Below, one piece after another: positions 49,952-58,649 of a DNA stretch of 64,000 nucleotides. The DNA comes from Modestobacter sp. VKM Ac-2982 (GTDB lineage Bacteria; Actinomycetota; Actinomycetes; Mycobacteriales; Geodermatophilaceae), in assembly GCF_026967935.1 (NCBI RefSeq), contig NZ_JAPVBL010000001.1, positions 1,098,082 to 1,162,081 on the forward strand, in the 5' to 3' direction. Every line of letters starts with the position of its first letter. The first letter of the stretch is position 1. Below the pieces are notes generated by a model. The model was not told where the DNA came from. It searched no databases and worked only from the letters and a program-made list of their open reading frames with translations. The position numbers were made by a program, and so were the translations under genes.

Positions 49952-51091
49952 CTAGGCGAGCGCCTGGTCCAGGTCGGCCAGGAGGTCGTCGACGTCCTCG
50001 ATGCCGACCGACAGGCGCACCAGGTCGGCCGGCACCTCCAGCGGTGAGCCGGCGGCGCTGGCGTGGGTCATCCGGTGCGGGTGCTCGATCAGCGACTCCA
50101 CGCCGCCCAGCGACTCGGCCAGGGTGAACAGCGACGCGCGCTCGCAGACCCGCAGCGCAGCCTCCTCGCCGCCCTTCAGCCGGAAGGAGACCATCCCGCC
50201 GAAGCCGGACATCTGCTTGGCCGCGATGTCGTGGTTGCGGTGCTGCGGCAGCCCCGGGTAGAGCACGTCGCCCACGGCTGGGTGAGCCAGCAGCCACTCG
50301 GCGATCCGGCCGGCGTTCGCGCTGTGCCGGTCCATCCGGACGCCGAGGGTCTTCAGGCTGCGCAGCACCAGCCAGGCGTCGAAGGGGCCGTTGACCGCGC
50401 CCATCGCGTTCTGGTGGTAGGCCAGCCGCTCGCCGAGATCGGCATCGGCGACCACCAGCGCCCCGCCGACGACGTCGGAGTGCCCGCCGAGGTACTTCGT
50501 CGTGGAGTGCACGACGACGTCGGCGCCCAGCGTCAGCGGCTGCTGCAGGTAGGGGCTGGCGAAGGTGTTGTCGACGACCAGCAGCGTCCCCGAGGCCTGC
50601 GCGATCTCGGCCAGCACGGCGATGTCGGAGACGTTGAGCAGCGGGTTGCTCGGGGTCTCGCACCAGATCACCCGGACGTTCTCCGGTGCGACCGCAGCCC
50701 GGACGGCGTCGAGGTCGTTGAGGTCGACCGGGGAGTGGGTGACCCCCCACGGCTCGAGCACCCGGGAGATGAGCCGGTAGGTGCCGCCGTAGGCGTCCCC
50801 GCCGAGCACCACCGAGTCACCCGGCCGGCACACGGTGCGCAGCAGGGTGTCCTCCGCGGCCAGCCCGGAGGCGAACGTCATCCCGCGGGCGCCCTGCTCG
50901 AGCGAGGCCAGGGCGGTCTGCAGGGTGTCCCGGGTGGGGTTGGCGCTGCGGCTGTACTCGTAGCCGCCGCGCAGTCCGCCGACGCCGTCCTGCTTGTAGG
51001 TGGTGGTCAGGTGCAGGGGCGGGATGACCGCGCCGGTGGCGGGGTCGGGGTCCTGCCCGGCGTGGATGGCGCGCGTGTTGAACCCGGTCAT
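49952..51091 (-). CDS. metB: Cystathionine gamma-synthase/gamma-lyase (PLP enzyme)
   Basis: 379 residues, Cys/Met-metabolism PLP family. SRSANPTRDTLQ, the GGDAYGGTY loop, LLVVDNTFASPYLQQP and the PLP lysine in HSTTKYLGGHSD are all present. The C-terminal SLGGVESLIEHPHRMTHAS and RLSVGIEDVDDLLADL are conserved. MetB and cystathionine gamma-lyase cannot be told apart reliably by motifs. The overlap with cbs (ATGA) favours a role in reverse transsulfuration, methionine to cysteine. Confidence 0.93.
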   Translation of the reverse strand: MTGFNTRAIHAGQDPDPATGAVIPPLHLTTTYKQDGVGGLRGGYEYSRSANPTRDTLQTALASLEQGARGMTFASGLAAEDTLLRTVCRPGDSVVLGGDAYGGTYRLISRVLEPWGVTHSPVDLNDLDAVRAAVAPENVRVIWCETPSNPLLNVSDIAVLAEIAQASGTLLVVDNTFASPYLQQPLTLGADVVVHSTTKYLGGHSDVVGGALVVADADLGERLAYHQNAMGAVNGPFDAWLVLRSLKTLGVRMDRHSANAGRIAEWLLAHPAVGDVLYPGLPQHRNHDIAAKQMSGFGGMVSFRLKGGEEAALRVCERASLFTLAESLGGVESLIEHPHRMTHASAAGSPLEVPADLVRLSVGIEDVDDLLADLDQALA

Positions 51092-52485
51092 GGCCCCACC
51101 GTAGGAGCCGGGATGCCGACCAGGTGGCCCAGCACGTCCTGCCGGGTGACGACGCCGGCCGGCTTCCCGTCCACGTGCACCAGCAGCGCGTCAGCGTCGC
51201 CCAGCGCCCCGACCGCGGCCGAGACCGGCTCGCCGGAGCCGATGATCGGCAGCGGGGGGGACATGTGCCGCTCGACCGGGTCGGCCAGCGACGCCCGGCC
51301 GGTGAACAGCGCGTCCAGCAGGGCCTTCTCCGCGACCGAGCCGACCACCTCGCCGGCGGTCACCGGCGGCTCGGCCTTCACGACCGGCAGCTGGCTCACC
51401 CCGTACTCGCGCAGGATGTCGATCGCGTCGCGCACCGTCTCGTTCGGGTGCGTGTGCACCAGCGTCGGGGTGCTGCCGGACTTCGCGTCCAGCAGTTCGC
51501 CCACGGTCTCACCGCCGCCGGCGTCCAGGAAGCCGTAGTCGGCCATCCACTCGTCGTTGAAGATCTTGTTCAGGTAGCCGCGGCCCCCATCGGGCAGCAG
51601 TACCACCAGGACGTCGTCCTTCGTCAGCCGCTCGGCCACCCGCAGGGCCGCCACGACGGCCATCCCGCAGGACCCGCCGACCAGCAGGCCCTCCTCGCGG
51701 GCCAGCCGCCGGGTCATCGCGAACGAGTCGCCGTCGGAGACCGCGACGATCTCGTCGGCGATCGACTTGTCGTAGGCCTCGGGCCAGAAGTCCTCGCCGA
51801 CACCCTCGACCAGGTAGGGCCGGCCGGTGCCGCCGGAGTAGACCGAGCCCTCCGGGTCGGCGCCGATGACCTGGACCCGGCCCTCGCTGGCCTCCTTGAG
51901 GTAGCGGCCGACGCCGGAGATGGTGCCGCCGGTGCCCGCACCGGTGACGAAGTGGGTGATCTTCCCCTCGGTCTGCGTCCAGATCTCCGGCCCGGTGGTC
52001 TCGTAGTGCGAGCGCGGGTTGTTCGGGTTGGCGTACTGGTCGGCCTTCCAGCCGCCCGGCGTCTCCCTCGCCAGCCGGTCGGAGACCGAGTAGTAGGAAC
52101 GCGGGTCGGCCGGGTCGACGGCGGTCGGACAGACGTGCACCTCGGCGCCGTAGGCCCTGAGCACGTTGATCTTCTCCTGGCCCACCTTGTCCGGGCAGAC
52201 GAAGATGCACTTGTAGCCGCGCGTCTGGGCGACGATGGCCAGGCCGATGCCGGTGTTGCCGCTGGTCGGCTCGATGATCGTGCCACCCGGCTGCAGGGCC
52301 CCGGACGCCTCGGCGGCCTCGACCATCCGCAGCGCGATCCGGTCCTTCACCGAGCCGCCCGGGTTGACGTACTCGACCTTGGCCAGCACCAGCGGCGCGT
52401 CCGGGCCGAGGTGGGCGGTCACGGCGTTGAGCCGGACCAGCGGGGTGTTGCCGATGAGCTCGACGACGGACTCGGCGTACTGCAC
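51088..52485 (-). CDS. cbs: Cystathionine beta-synthase
   Basis: 465 residues. The PLP lysine is in NPGGSVKDRIA, the phosphate loop is TSGNTGIG, and GTGGTISG binds the cofactor phosphate. Two CBS domains follow from about residue 335, the regulatory pair that in some enzymes binds S-adenosylmethionine. There is no N-terminal heme domain. It joins serine and homocysteine to cystathionine. GTG 52485 follows AGGAG by 7 nt. It is first in an operon with metB. Confidence 0.95.
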   Translation of the reverse strand: MQYAESVVELIGNTPLVRLNAVTAHLGPDAPLVLAKVEYVNPGGSVKDRIALRMVEAAEASGALQPGGTIIEPTSGNTGIGLAIVAQTRGYKCIFVCPDKVGQEKINVLRAYGAEVHVCPTAVDPADPRSYYSVSDRLARETPGGWKADQYANPNNPRSHYETTGPEIWTQTEGKITHFVTGAGTGGTISGVGRYLKEASEGRVQVIGADPEGSVYSGGTGRPYLVEGVGEDFWPEAYDKSIADEIVAVSDGDSFAMTRRLAREEGLLVGGSCGMAVVAALRVAERLTKDDVLVVLLPDGGRGYLNKIFNDEWMADYGFLDAGGGETVGELLDAKSGSTPTLVHTHPNETVRDAIDILREYGVSQLPVVKAEPPVTAGEVVGSVAEKALLDALFTGRASLADPVERHMSPPLPIIGSGEPVSAAVGALGDADALLVHVDGKPAGVVTRQDVLGHLVGIPAPTVGP

Positions 52486-52569
52486 GGGGGCTCCTGCTCT
52501 GCGGGTGGGCCGGCGGCGGATCGCGCGCACCGGCGTACCCGACCATCCCACCAGACGTGCGGGTGCGCC

Positions 52570-53429
52570 TCAGTACGGCAGGTAGTAGGTGAGCAGGTCC
52601 GCGTGCAGCGGGGGGAAGAGCGCCTCGTCGAGGTCGGCGACGGCCGGGGTACACGTCCGGCCGCCGCCGGGACAGCCCGTGCGGGCCGAAGAGCAGGGCG
52701 CCCAGCCGTCGGCCCAGGCGCGGCCGGGGAAGCTGCCCGGGCGGTCGGTCACCCGGACCGGCCGGCCCGCGGCCAGCGCCGCCACACCGGCCAGCAACCT
52801 GGCGGCCGCGGCGTCGTCCACCGCGGTCGGCTCGGCCACCAGCACGTCGTCGTCCGGCTCGGGGACCCGGACGGAGGCGACGACCGCACTGTCCCGCTCC
52901 AGCACCCAGGTGGTGCTCGCCTCGTGTGCCACCAGCCAGCGCAGCCGGGCGGCCGGGTGCGGCATCGCGACGTCCGCACCGGCCTGGGCGGCGTCCTGCA
53001 GCCGGGCCAGCGCCGGCAGGTCCGCCGGCGTGGCCGGCCGCAGCCCCGCCGCCGGGGCCGGGAGCGTGTGCACCGGCCGGGCCGGGGGGACGTCGATCGC
53101 GTACTCGTAGCCGAAACAGCCGGTAGGAGTACGGGATCCCGATCATCACCTGGAGCAGGTCGCCCCGGGCCGCGGAGCGGTCGTGCGCCCAGGCCATCAG
53201 CGCCCGCACCAGGCCGCGGCCCTCGTAGGCCGCGTCGGTGGCCACCAGCTCGACCTGGCCGGCGGGCGACGGCGGTGGCCTCCCAGCCGGTGTCCGGGTC
53301 CTCGACGACCAGCCGCTGGTCCAGGGCCTCGGCCGGCTCACCGCGGTCGACCAGCAGCGCGCCGACCTGCTCGAGGTCGCCGGGACGGCAGCCCCGCAGC
53401 ACGAGCCCGCCGGGCAGGACCTGCTCGAC
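52570..53429 (-). pseudogene. Broken GNAT acetyltransferase gene
   Basis: Three frames read together give one GNAT protein. An N-terminal segment (VEQVLPGGLVLRGCRPGDLEQ) runs to GWEATAV, then jumps frame to GQVELVATDAAYEGRGLVRALMAWAHDRS, with the acetyl-CoA loop GRGLVR, then after YRLF jumps again to GYEYAIDVPPARP and a second domain ending LLTYYLPY. Lesions are: an internal loss of roughly 35-40 codons near 53258-53275; an extra base in the AAA run at 53114-53116; one base missing near 52705-52710; one base extra at 52642-52649. No start codon is seen at the N-terminus. Several lesions together favour real decay over a single sequencing error. Confidence 0.75.
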
Positions 53430-53615
53430 AGCCGTCGGGGTCGTCCTGCGGAACCTGGCGAAAGAGTCGGCGTGACGGCAACCGGGTTCTCCGCCCGGAC
53501 GTGCCGACCGCCGCTTTACGCCGTATACCCTCGTGCGGCCGGGCGCGTCACCCCCGGCCAGGCGGACATCGAACCCACGGTCCACCCGCCGCACTGGAAA
53601 GGGACCCACGAGACG

Positions 53616-54317
53616 ATGACCGAGAGCCTTGGCGCACTGCACCAGGAGCTGGCCGGCGTCGTCCTCGTGGGACGGGAGCTGCCTGAGGTGTTGACCGAGA
53701 TCGTCAAGATCTCCCACCGTGCGATCCCTGGTGCCGAGGCGACGTCGATCACGCTGATCCGTGACGACCGCCCCTTCACCGCTGCCTTCGACGGGCAGAT
53801 CGCCATGGACGCCGACGAGCTGCAGTACGAGTACGGGTACGGCCCGTGCGTCGACGCAGGGCGGTCCGGGGAGGTCTTCCTCGTGGACGACATGCGCCAC
53901 GAGGAGCGCTGGCCCGAGTACGCACGGCAGGTCGCGGGGATGGGGGTGCTCAGCTCGCTGTCGATCCCGCTGCCCTTCCAGGGCGCGAACATCGGCGCGC
54001 TGAACAACTACGCCCGTCACCCCGGGGCCTTCGGCCCGGCCGACCTGACCCTCGGCGAGGAGGTGGCGGCCTTCGTCGCGATCGCCGTCGGCAACGCCGA
54101 GGCCGCTGCCCGGGCGACCGACGACGTGGCCAACATGCGTCAGGCGATGGCCTCCCGCGCGTCGATCGAGCAGGCCAAGGGCATCCTGATGGAGCGCTAC
54201 AAGATCACGCCCGAGCAGGCGTTCACGCTCCTCACCCACGCCTCGCAGCGCACCAACGTCAAGCTGCGCGACGTCGCCGAGGAGCTCACCGCGACCGGGC
54301 TGCTGCGCGGCAGCTGA
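53616..54317 (+). CDS. GAF-ANTAR signalling/antitermination protein
   Basis: 233 residues. An N-terminal GAF domain (about 10-160) with the GPCVDAGRSGEVFLVDDMRHEERWPEYA and GVLSSLSIPLPF signatures is followed by an ANTAR domain (about 170-228): MRQAMASRASIEQAKGILMERYKITPEQAFTLLTHASQRTN. ANTAR binds dual-hexaloop RNA to block termination; GAF is the input. This is the standard actinobacterial arrangement. ATG 53616 follows AAAGGGA. A possible -10 (TACCCT, 53526-53531) lies 85 nt upstream, in an AT-rich spot. Confidence 0.92.
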   Translation: MTESLGALHQELAGVVLVGRELPEVLTEIVKISHRAIPGAEATSITLIRDDRPFTAAFDGQIAMDADELQYEYGYGPCVDAGRSGEVFLVDDMRHEERWPEYARQVAGMGVLSSLSIPLPFQGANIGALNNYARHPGAFGPADLTLGEEVAAFVAIAVGNAEAAARATDDVANMRQAMASRASIEQAKGILMERYKITPEQAFTLLTHASQRTNVKLRDVAEELTATGLLRGS

Positions 54318-54404
54318 CGGCGGCTGGCGGCCTGGTCCGGCGCGGGGCCAGGATCACGGCGTGAGGCAGATGCAGTGCGGATCCACAGCGGGGCTGGGCG
54401 CCCG

Positions 54405-55793
54405 ATGACCGTCGTGCTCGGGGCCGACCTCGGCACCAGCGGGCTCAAGCTCGCCGCGCTGGACCTCGACGGTGCGGTCGTCGCGGAGGCCGAGGTCGGC
54501 TACCCGGTCGACCGCCCGCGGCCGGGCTGGGCGCAGACGCAGGTCGCCGTCTGGCTGCGGGCGCTGGACGACGCCCTCGCCGCCGTGGCCGGGACGCTGG
54601 GCGACCGGCCGGTGGCCGCCCTGGGGCTCTCCGGCCAGATGCACGGTGCCGTGCTGGTGGACCGGTCCGGCGCCGCGCTGGCCCCGGCACTGCTGTGGCC
54701 CGACCAGCGCGCGACCGGGGAGCTGCAGCGCTGGCGGGAGCTCCCCGGACCCGACCGCGCCGCGCTGGCCAACCCCCTGGCCGCCGGGATGACCGGACCG
54801 CTGCTGGCCTGGCTGGGTGTGCACCACCCGGAGCTGGTCGCCCGGGCGGCGACGGTGCTGCTGCCCAAGGACGCTGTCCGGGCCGCACTGGTGCCCGACG
54901 CCGACCCGGCCGTCACCGACCGCAGCGACGCGTCGGCGACCCTGCTGTGGGACGTGCCCGGCGACCGCTGGTCGGCCGCGGCCACCGTCGCGGCCGGCGC
55001 CGACCCGGCCCTGCTCCCGGCCGTCGTGCCGGGGTCGACCGTCGTCGGGGTGGCGCCTGTGCTCGGCGGGGGAGTGCCGGTGGTGGTCGGTGGCGCCGAC
55101 ACCCCGCTCGCGCTGCTGGCCGCCGGCACCACCACCGGCGTCCAGGTCAACCTCGGCTCGGGTGCCCAGGTCATCCGGCCGCAGGTGTCGCCGCAGCCGG
55201 CTGTCGACCCCGCCGTGCACTGCTACGCCGACGCCGAGGACGGCTGGTACGCCATGGCCGCGCTGCAGAACGCCGGCACCGCGTGGGCCTGGGTGCGCGA
55301 GGTGCTGGGCCTGGACTGGCCGGCCTTCGCCGCCAGCCTGGCCACGACCCGGCCGGGGGCCGGGGGAGTGGTGTTCTCCCCGTTCCTGACCGGCGAGCGG
55401 GGCGGGGTCGCCGGGCCGGCCGACCGCGGTGGCTGGACGGGGCTGTCGGCCGACACCACCCGGGCCGACCTCGCCCGCGCGGCGCTGGAGGGCGTGGCGT
55501 GCGCCGTGGCGGCGGCGCTGGACCTGCTCGGGCCGGGCGCCGGTGGGCCGGTCGTGCTCACCGGTGGAGGAGCGCGGGACACCGGGGTGCAGCAGCTGCT
55601 CGCCGACGTGGTCGCCCGACCGGTCCAGCACGTGCAGGTCCGGAGCGCATCGGCGGCCGGCGCCGCGGTGCTGGCCGCCCGCGGGGTGGGACTGGACCTG
55701 GTGCCCGCGCGGGCGGCCGGGCCGGTCGTCGAGCCGGGGCGGGCGGAGGAGTCCGGCGCCGTCCGCGCACGCTGGGCAGCCGCCCGGGGCTGA
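54405..55793 (+). CDS. xylB: FGGY-family kinase, xylulokinase-like
   Basis: 462 residues. ADLGTSGLKL is the phosphate-1 loop, GLSGQMHGAVLVD is the substrate block typical of xylulokinase (MH), and LLPKDAVRAAL, GGADTPLALLAAG and VVLTGGGARD complete the family. It phosphorylates a pentulose, most likely D-xylulose. ATG 54405 was chosen over GTG 54375. No isomerase or transporter genes are next to it, so the assignment to xylose is by sequence only. Confidence 0.88.
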   Translation: MTVVLGADLGTSGLKLAALDLDGAVVAEAEVGYPVDRPRPGWAQTQVAVWLRALDDALAAVAGTLGDRPVAALGLSGQMHGAVLVDRSGAALAPALLWPDQRATGELQRWRELPGPDRAALANPLAAGMTGPLLAWLGVHHPELVARAATVLLPKDAVRAALVPDADPAVTDRSDASATLLWDVPGDRWSAAATVAAGADPALLPAVVPGSTVVGVAPVLGGGVPVVVGGADTPLALLAAGTTTGVQVNLGSGAQVIRPQVSPQPAVDPAVHCYADAEDGWYAMAALQNAGTAWAWVREVLGLDWPAFAASLATTRPGAGGVVFSPFLTGERGGVAGPADRGGWTGLSADTTRADLARAALEGVACAVAAALDLLGPGAGGPVVLTGGGARDTGVQQLLADVVARPVQHVQVRSASAAGAAVLAARGVGLDLVPARAAGPVVEPGRAEESGAVRARWAAARG

Positions 55794-55891
55794 TGCCGGC
55801 CCGTCGCGCGGAACGTCGGCGCTGCTGGCACCGTTGACGTCGACGAGCGGCCCGACCGGGAAGCGCAGGAGAGCAAGGGGGTGGGCGCACC

Positions 55892-56182
55892 ATGGCGTCG
55901 CTGATGAACAAGGTCATGCAGTTCGCGAACAGCCCGAAGGGCAAGCAGGTCATCCGGCAGGCGACGGACAAGGCCCAGCAGCTGGCCAAGGACCCGAAGA
56001 CCCGGGCGAAGTTCGACAAGGTCGCGAACAGCCCGAAGGGCAGGCAGGTGATCCGGCAGGCGACGGACAAGGCCCAGCAGCTGGCCAGCGACCCGAAGAC
56101 CCTGGCGAAGATCCAGGACGTCCGGCGCCGGGTGCAGGGCGGCCGCGGCGGCTCCGGCACAGGGTCGGGCACCTCGGCCTGA
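55892..56182 (+). CDS. Small basic protein with a near-perfect 33-residue tandem duplication
   Basis: 96 residues. Two consecutive 33-residue units, beginning at ANSPKGKQVIRQATDKAQQL and ANSPKGRQVIRQATDKAQQL, are almost identical, as is the DNA (repeat starts 55925 and 56024, 99-bp period). Each unit is Lys/Gln/Ala-rich and predicted to be helical. The C-terminus is a Gly/Ser/Arg tail. The protein is very basic. No family was recognised; short Gln/Lys helical proteins of this type are common in actinobacteria. AGGAG lies about 20 nt before the ATG, with a closer GGGGG run. Confidence 0.75.
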   Translation: MASLMNKVMQFANSPKGKQVIRQATDKAQQLAKDPKTRAKFDKVANSPKGRQVIRQATDKAQQLASDPKTLAKIQDVRRRVQGGRGGSGTGSGTSA

Positions 56183-56207
56183 CCCGTTCGACCCGTGCCG
56201 GCGGCGC

Positions 56208-57011
56208 TCACTCCCCCCGGGGGGCGAGCGCCGTCAGCACGTCGGGGTGCAGGACGCCGTTGCTGGCCACCGCGCTGCCGCCGGCCGGCCCGGCGTTGCC
56301 GGCCAGGTCGCTGAATGCGCCCCCGGCCTCGCGCACGATGACGTCGAGGGCGGCGAGGTCCCACAGGGACACCTCGGGCTCGCAGGCGACGTCGACGGCC
56401 CCCTCGGCCACCATCATGTAGCTCCAGAAGTCGCCGTACGCGCGGGTCCGCCACACCGCGCGGGTCAGGTCGAGGAACGGCTCCAGCCGGTCCTGCTCCT
56501 CCCAGCCGGAGAGGCTGGAGTAGGACAGGCTCGCATCGGCCAGCGCGCCCACCTGCGAGACCGTGCAGCGGGTGGCGTTCTCCAGCCGGCGTCCGGTCCA
56601 GGCGCCGGTGCCCGCCGCGGCCCACCACCGCCGGTTCAGTGCCGGTGCCGAGACCAGCCCGACCACCGGCAGGTCGCCGTCCAGCAGGGCGACCAGGGTC
56701 GCCCACACCGGGACGCCGCGGACGAAGTTCTTGGTGCCGTCGATCGGGTCGATCACCCACCGGCGGTCTCCCCGGCCGGTGCTGCCGAACTCCTCGCCGA
56801 GCACCGCGTCCCGGGTGCGGGCGCGGGCCAGCGTGCTGCGCAGCTGCTCCTCGACCGCGTGGTCGGCGTCGGTGACCGGGGTGAGGTCTGGCTTGGTGTC
56901 CACCCGCAGGTCCTGCGCCCGGAACCGGTCCAGGCTGATCGCATCGGCCTGGTCGGCCAGTACGTGCGCCAGGCGCATGTCCTCGTTGTATCCCCGCTGG
57001 CCAGCCGTCAT
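56208..57011 (-). CDS. hisN: Histidinol-phosphatase, inositol monophosphatase family
   Basis: 267 residues. Metal-binding motifs [20 protein letters not shown] and [17 protein letters not shown] are intact, the last with the second aspartate. The early [17 protein letters not shown] block is typical of actinobacterial HisN. It carries out the last dephosphorylation of histidine biosynthesis. hisN next to rsgA-aroA is common in actinobacteria, although here a few genes intervene. ATG 57011; ATG 56978 is an alternative. Confidence 0.88.
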   Translation of the reverse strand: MTAGQRGYNEDMRLAHVLADQADAISLDRFRAQDLRVDTKPDLTPVTDADHAVEEQLRSTLARARTRDAVLGEEFGSTGRGDRRWVIDPIDGTKNFVRGVPVWATLVALLDGDLPVVGLVSAPALNRRWWAAAGTGAWTGRRLENATRCTVSQVGALADASLSYSSLSGWEEQDRLEPFLDLTRAVWRTRAYGDFWSYMMVAEGAVDVACEPEVSLWDLAALDVIVREAGGAFSDLAGNAGPAGGSAVASNGVLHPDVLTALAPRGE

Positions 57012-57070
57012 GGCCCGAACCTAGCGGGCGGGGTCGGCGCGACCCCGCCCGCCGACGGCGACGTGCTGGC

Positions 57071-57128
57071 GCGGCCCCCTCTCAGGGACCCACCCCGAGG
57101 CTGCGAGGGGTGGGGGGAGAGGGGGTCC
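57071..57128 (-). repeat. GC-rich palindromic intergenic element, copy D (reverse)
   Basis: On the minus strand it reads GGACCCCCTCT, CCCCACCCCTCGC, CTCGGGGTGGGTCCCTG, AGAGGGGGCC, matching copies A-C. It starts 2 nt after the DUF2795 stop, in the same sense as that gene. Confidence 0.65.
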
Positions 57129-57130
57129 TC

Positions 57131-57313
57131 CTAGTTGAAGACGGCCTTGCTGACCGCCGCCGGGGTGTCGTACTCCTGGTCGTCGATCCCCTTCAGGGCG
57201 TCGAGGACCTCGCCGCTGCCTCCGTGGGACTCCGCGTGCTTCACCACGTCGTCCTTCTTCGCCGGGTAGTCCATGCCGGACAGGGCCTTCTGGATGTCGA
57301 TCGGGCTCACCAT
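57131..57313 (-). CDS. DUF2795 small protein
   Basis: 60 residues: MVSPIDIQKALSGMDYPAKKDDVVKHA followed by a Gly/Ser turn and VLDALKGIDDQEYDTPAAVSKAVFN. The P-K-D-V-H-A and L-x-x-L-D-x-Y segments fit the DUF2795 family, a short helical domain of unknown function. Third-position GC and a normal acidic composition support coding. Divergent from the DUF2087 gene. Confidence 0.85.
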   Translation of the reverse strand: MVSPIDIQKALSGMDYPAKKDDVVKHAESHGGSGEVLDALKGIDDQEYDTPAAVSKAVFN

Positions 57314-57354
57314 GGCGCATCGGGTACCCGACAGCTGTGCCGGCGATGCACGGA

Positions 57355-57360
57355 TACCGT
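57355..57360 (+). promoter_or_regulatory. -10 element (TACCGT) for a leaderless DUF2087 gene
   Basis: TACCGT ends 6 nt before GTG 57367. No ribosome site is present, in line with other leaderless genes here. Confidence 0.5.
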
Positions 57361-57366
57361 CGGGGC

Positions 57367-57903
57367 GTGGAAGCCGGGAGCATCGTCGGGCTGTTGGCCG
57401 ATCCGGTGCGGCTGAAGGTCGTCGCCGCGCTGGCTCTCGGCGCGAGCACGATCCAGGACGTCGCCGACATGTCGGGACTGTCCCTGAAGGAGGTCGCGCT
57501 GGCCGCGCGGCGGTTGGCCCGGGCCGGCCTGGTGCACCGCGACGGTCACCTCCTCACGCTGCACGCCGAGCGTTTCGGGGAGGCGGCCCGGGCAGCGGCC
57601 GCCACCGCCCCGCCGGCGCCGCAGCTGTCCGCCGATCCGGGGGCGGACGCCGTGCTGCGCGCCTTCGTCCGGGACGGCAGGCTGGTCTCCGTCCCCGCGC
57701 AGCACAGCAAGCGCCGGGTCGTGCTCGAGCACCTCGTGCACGTCTTCGAGCCGGGTGTCCGCTACCCGGAGCGGGAGGTCAACGCACTGCTGGCCGCCTG
57801 GCACCCGGATGTGGCCGCGCTCCGCCGATACCTGGTGGACGAGGCGCTGCTGACCCGGGAGTCGGGGGTCTACTGGCGCAGCGGCGGATACGTGGAGGTG
57901 TGA
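57367..57903 (+). CDS. ArsR-like regulator with a DUF2087 domain
   Basis: 178 residues. The first about 70 form a winged helix: VGLLADPVRLKVVAALALGASTIQDVADMSGLSLKEVALAARRLARAGLV. The C-terminal part has FVRDGRLVSVPAQHSKRRVVLEHLVHVFEPGVRYPEREVNALLAAWHPDVAALRRYLVDEALL, the DUF2087 domain common at the C-terminus of such regulators. GTG 57367 is supported by the -10 at 57355. The peptidase E gene starts 2 nt after its stop, so it probably controls that operon. Confidence 0.88.
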   Translation: MEAGSIVGLLADPVRLKVVAALALGASTIQDVADMSGLSLKEVALAARRLARAGLVHRDGHLLTLHAERFGEAARAAAATAPPAPQLSADPGADAVLRAFVRDGRLVSVPAQHSKRRVVLEHLVHVFEPGVRYPEREVNALLAAWHPDVAALRRYLVDEALLTRESGVYWRSGGYVEV

Positions 57904-57905
57904 CG

Positions 57906-58637
57906 GTGCGACGACAGGTCTTCGCGTTCTCGGGTGTGATCCAGCCGCGGCCGGGAGAGCGGGGCAACCGGCCGCTCCTGGAGCACGTCCTGGCGCTGGG
58001 TGCGGCCCGTCGCACGGACGGCGGGCCGGTGCGGCTCTGCTACCTCCCGACGGCGGTGGGCGACGACCCGGCGGCGGTCTCGGCGTACCAGCGGGTCTTC
58101 GGGGGCCGGGACGACGTCGTCCTGAGCGTGCTGCGGCTCTTCCCGCAGCCCAGCGTCCCCGACGTGCGCAGCCACCTGCTGACCCAGGACGTCGTGCTGG
58201 TCGAGGGCGGCAGCGTGGTGAACCTGATGGCGGTCTGGCGGGCACATGGCCTGCACACGGTGCTGCGCGAGTGCTGGGAGGCCGGGGTGGTGCTCGCCGG
58301 GCCGAGCGCGGGCAGCCTGTGCTGGCACGTGGGCGGGCCCACCGACTCGTGGTCCGACCGCCTCGACCCGTTCACCGACGGGCTGGGGTTCCTGCCGTAC
58401 AGCAACGGCGTGCACGACGACCTGACCGACCAGCCGCGCCGGGAGACCTACCGCCGGCTGGTCGCCGCCGGGACCCTGCCGGCCGGCCACGCGACCGAGG
58501 ACGGTGTGGGGCTGCACTACGTGGGCTCCGAGCTCGCGGAGGCGGTGACGGTGCGGCCCGGAGCCCGGGCGTGGCGGGTGGACCCGGACGAGCGCAACGG
58601 CTGGACCGAGCGCGCGATCACCCCCCGCGAGATCTGA
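57906..58637 (+). CDS. Peptidase E (S51 family, cyanophycinase-like)
   Basis: 243 residues. The nucleophile is in GPSAGSLCWHVGG (GxSAG), preceded by VLVEGGSVVNLMAVWR; the YSNGVHDDL segment follows. These are the S51 signatures. Peptidase E hydrolyses Asp-X dipeptides; other members cut cyanophycin. No signal peptide. The GTG start is 2 nt after the regulator stop. It converges on rsgA with 12 bp between. Confidence 0.85.
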   Translation: MRRQVFAFSGVIQPRPGERGNRPLLEHVLALGAARRTDGGPVRLCYLPTAVGDDPAAVSAYQRVFGGRDDVVLSVLRLFPQPSVPDVRSHLLTQDVVLVEGGSVVNLMAVWRAHGLHTVLRECWEAGVVLAGPSAGSLCWHVGGPTDSWSDRLDPFTDGLGFLPYSNGVHDDLTDQPRRETYRRLVAAGTLPAGHATEDGVGLHYVGSELAEAVTVRPGARAWRVDPDERNGWTERAITPREI

Positions 58638-58649
58638 CGGCGGACCCGG

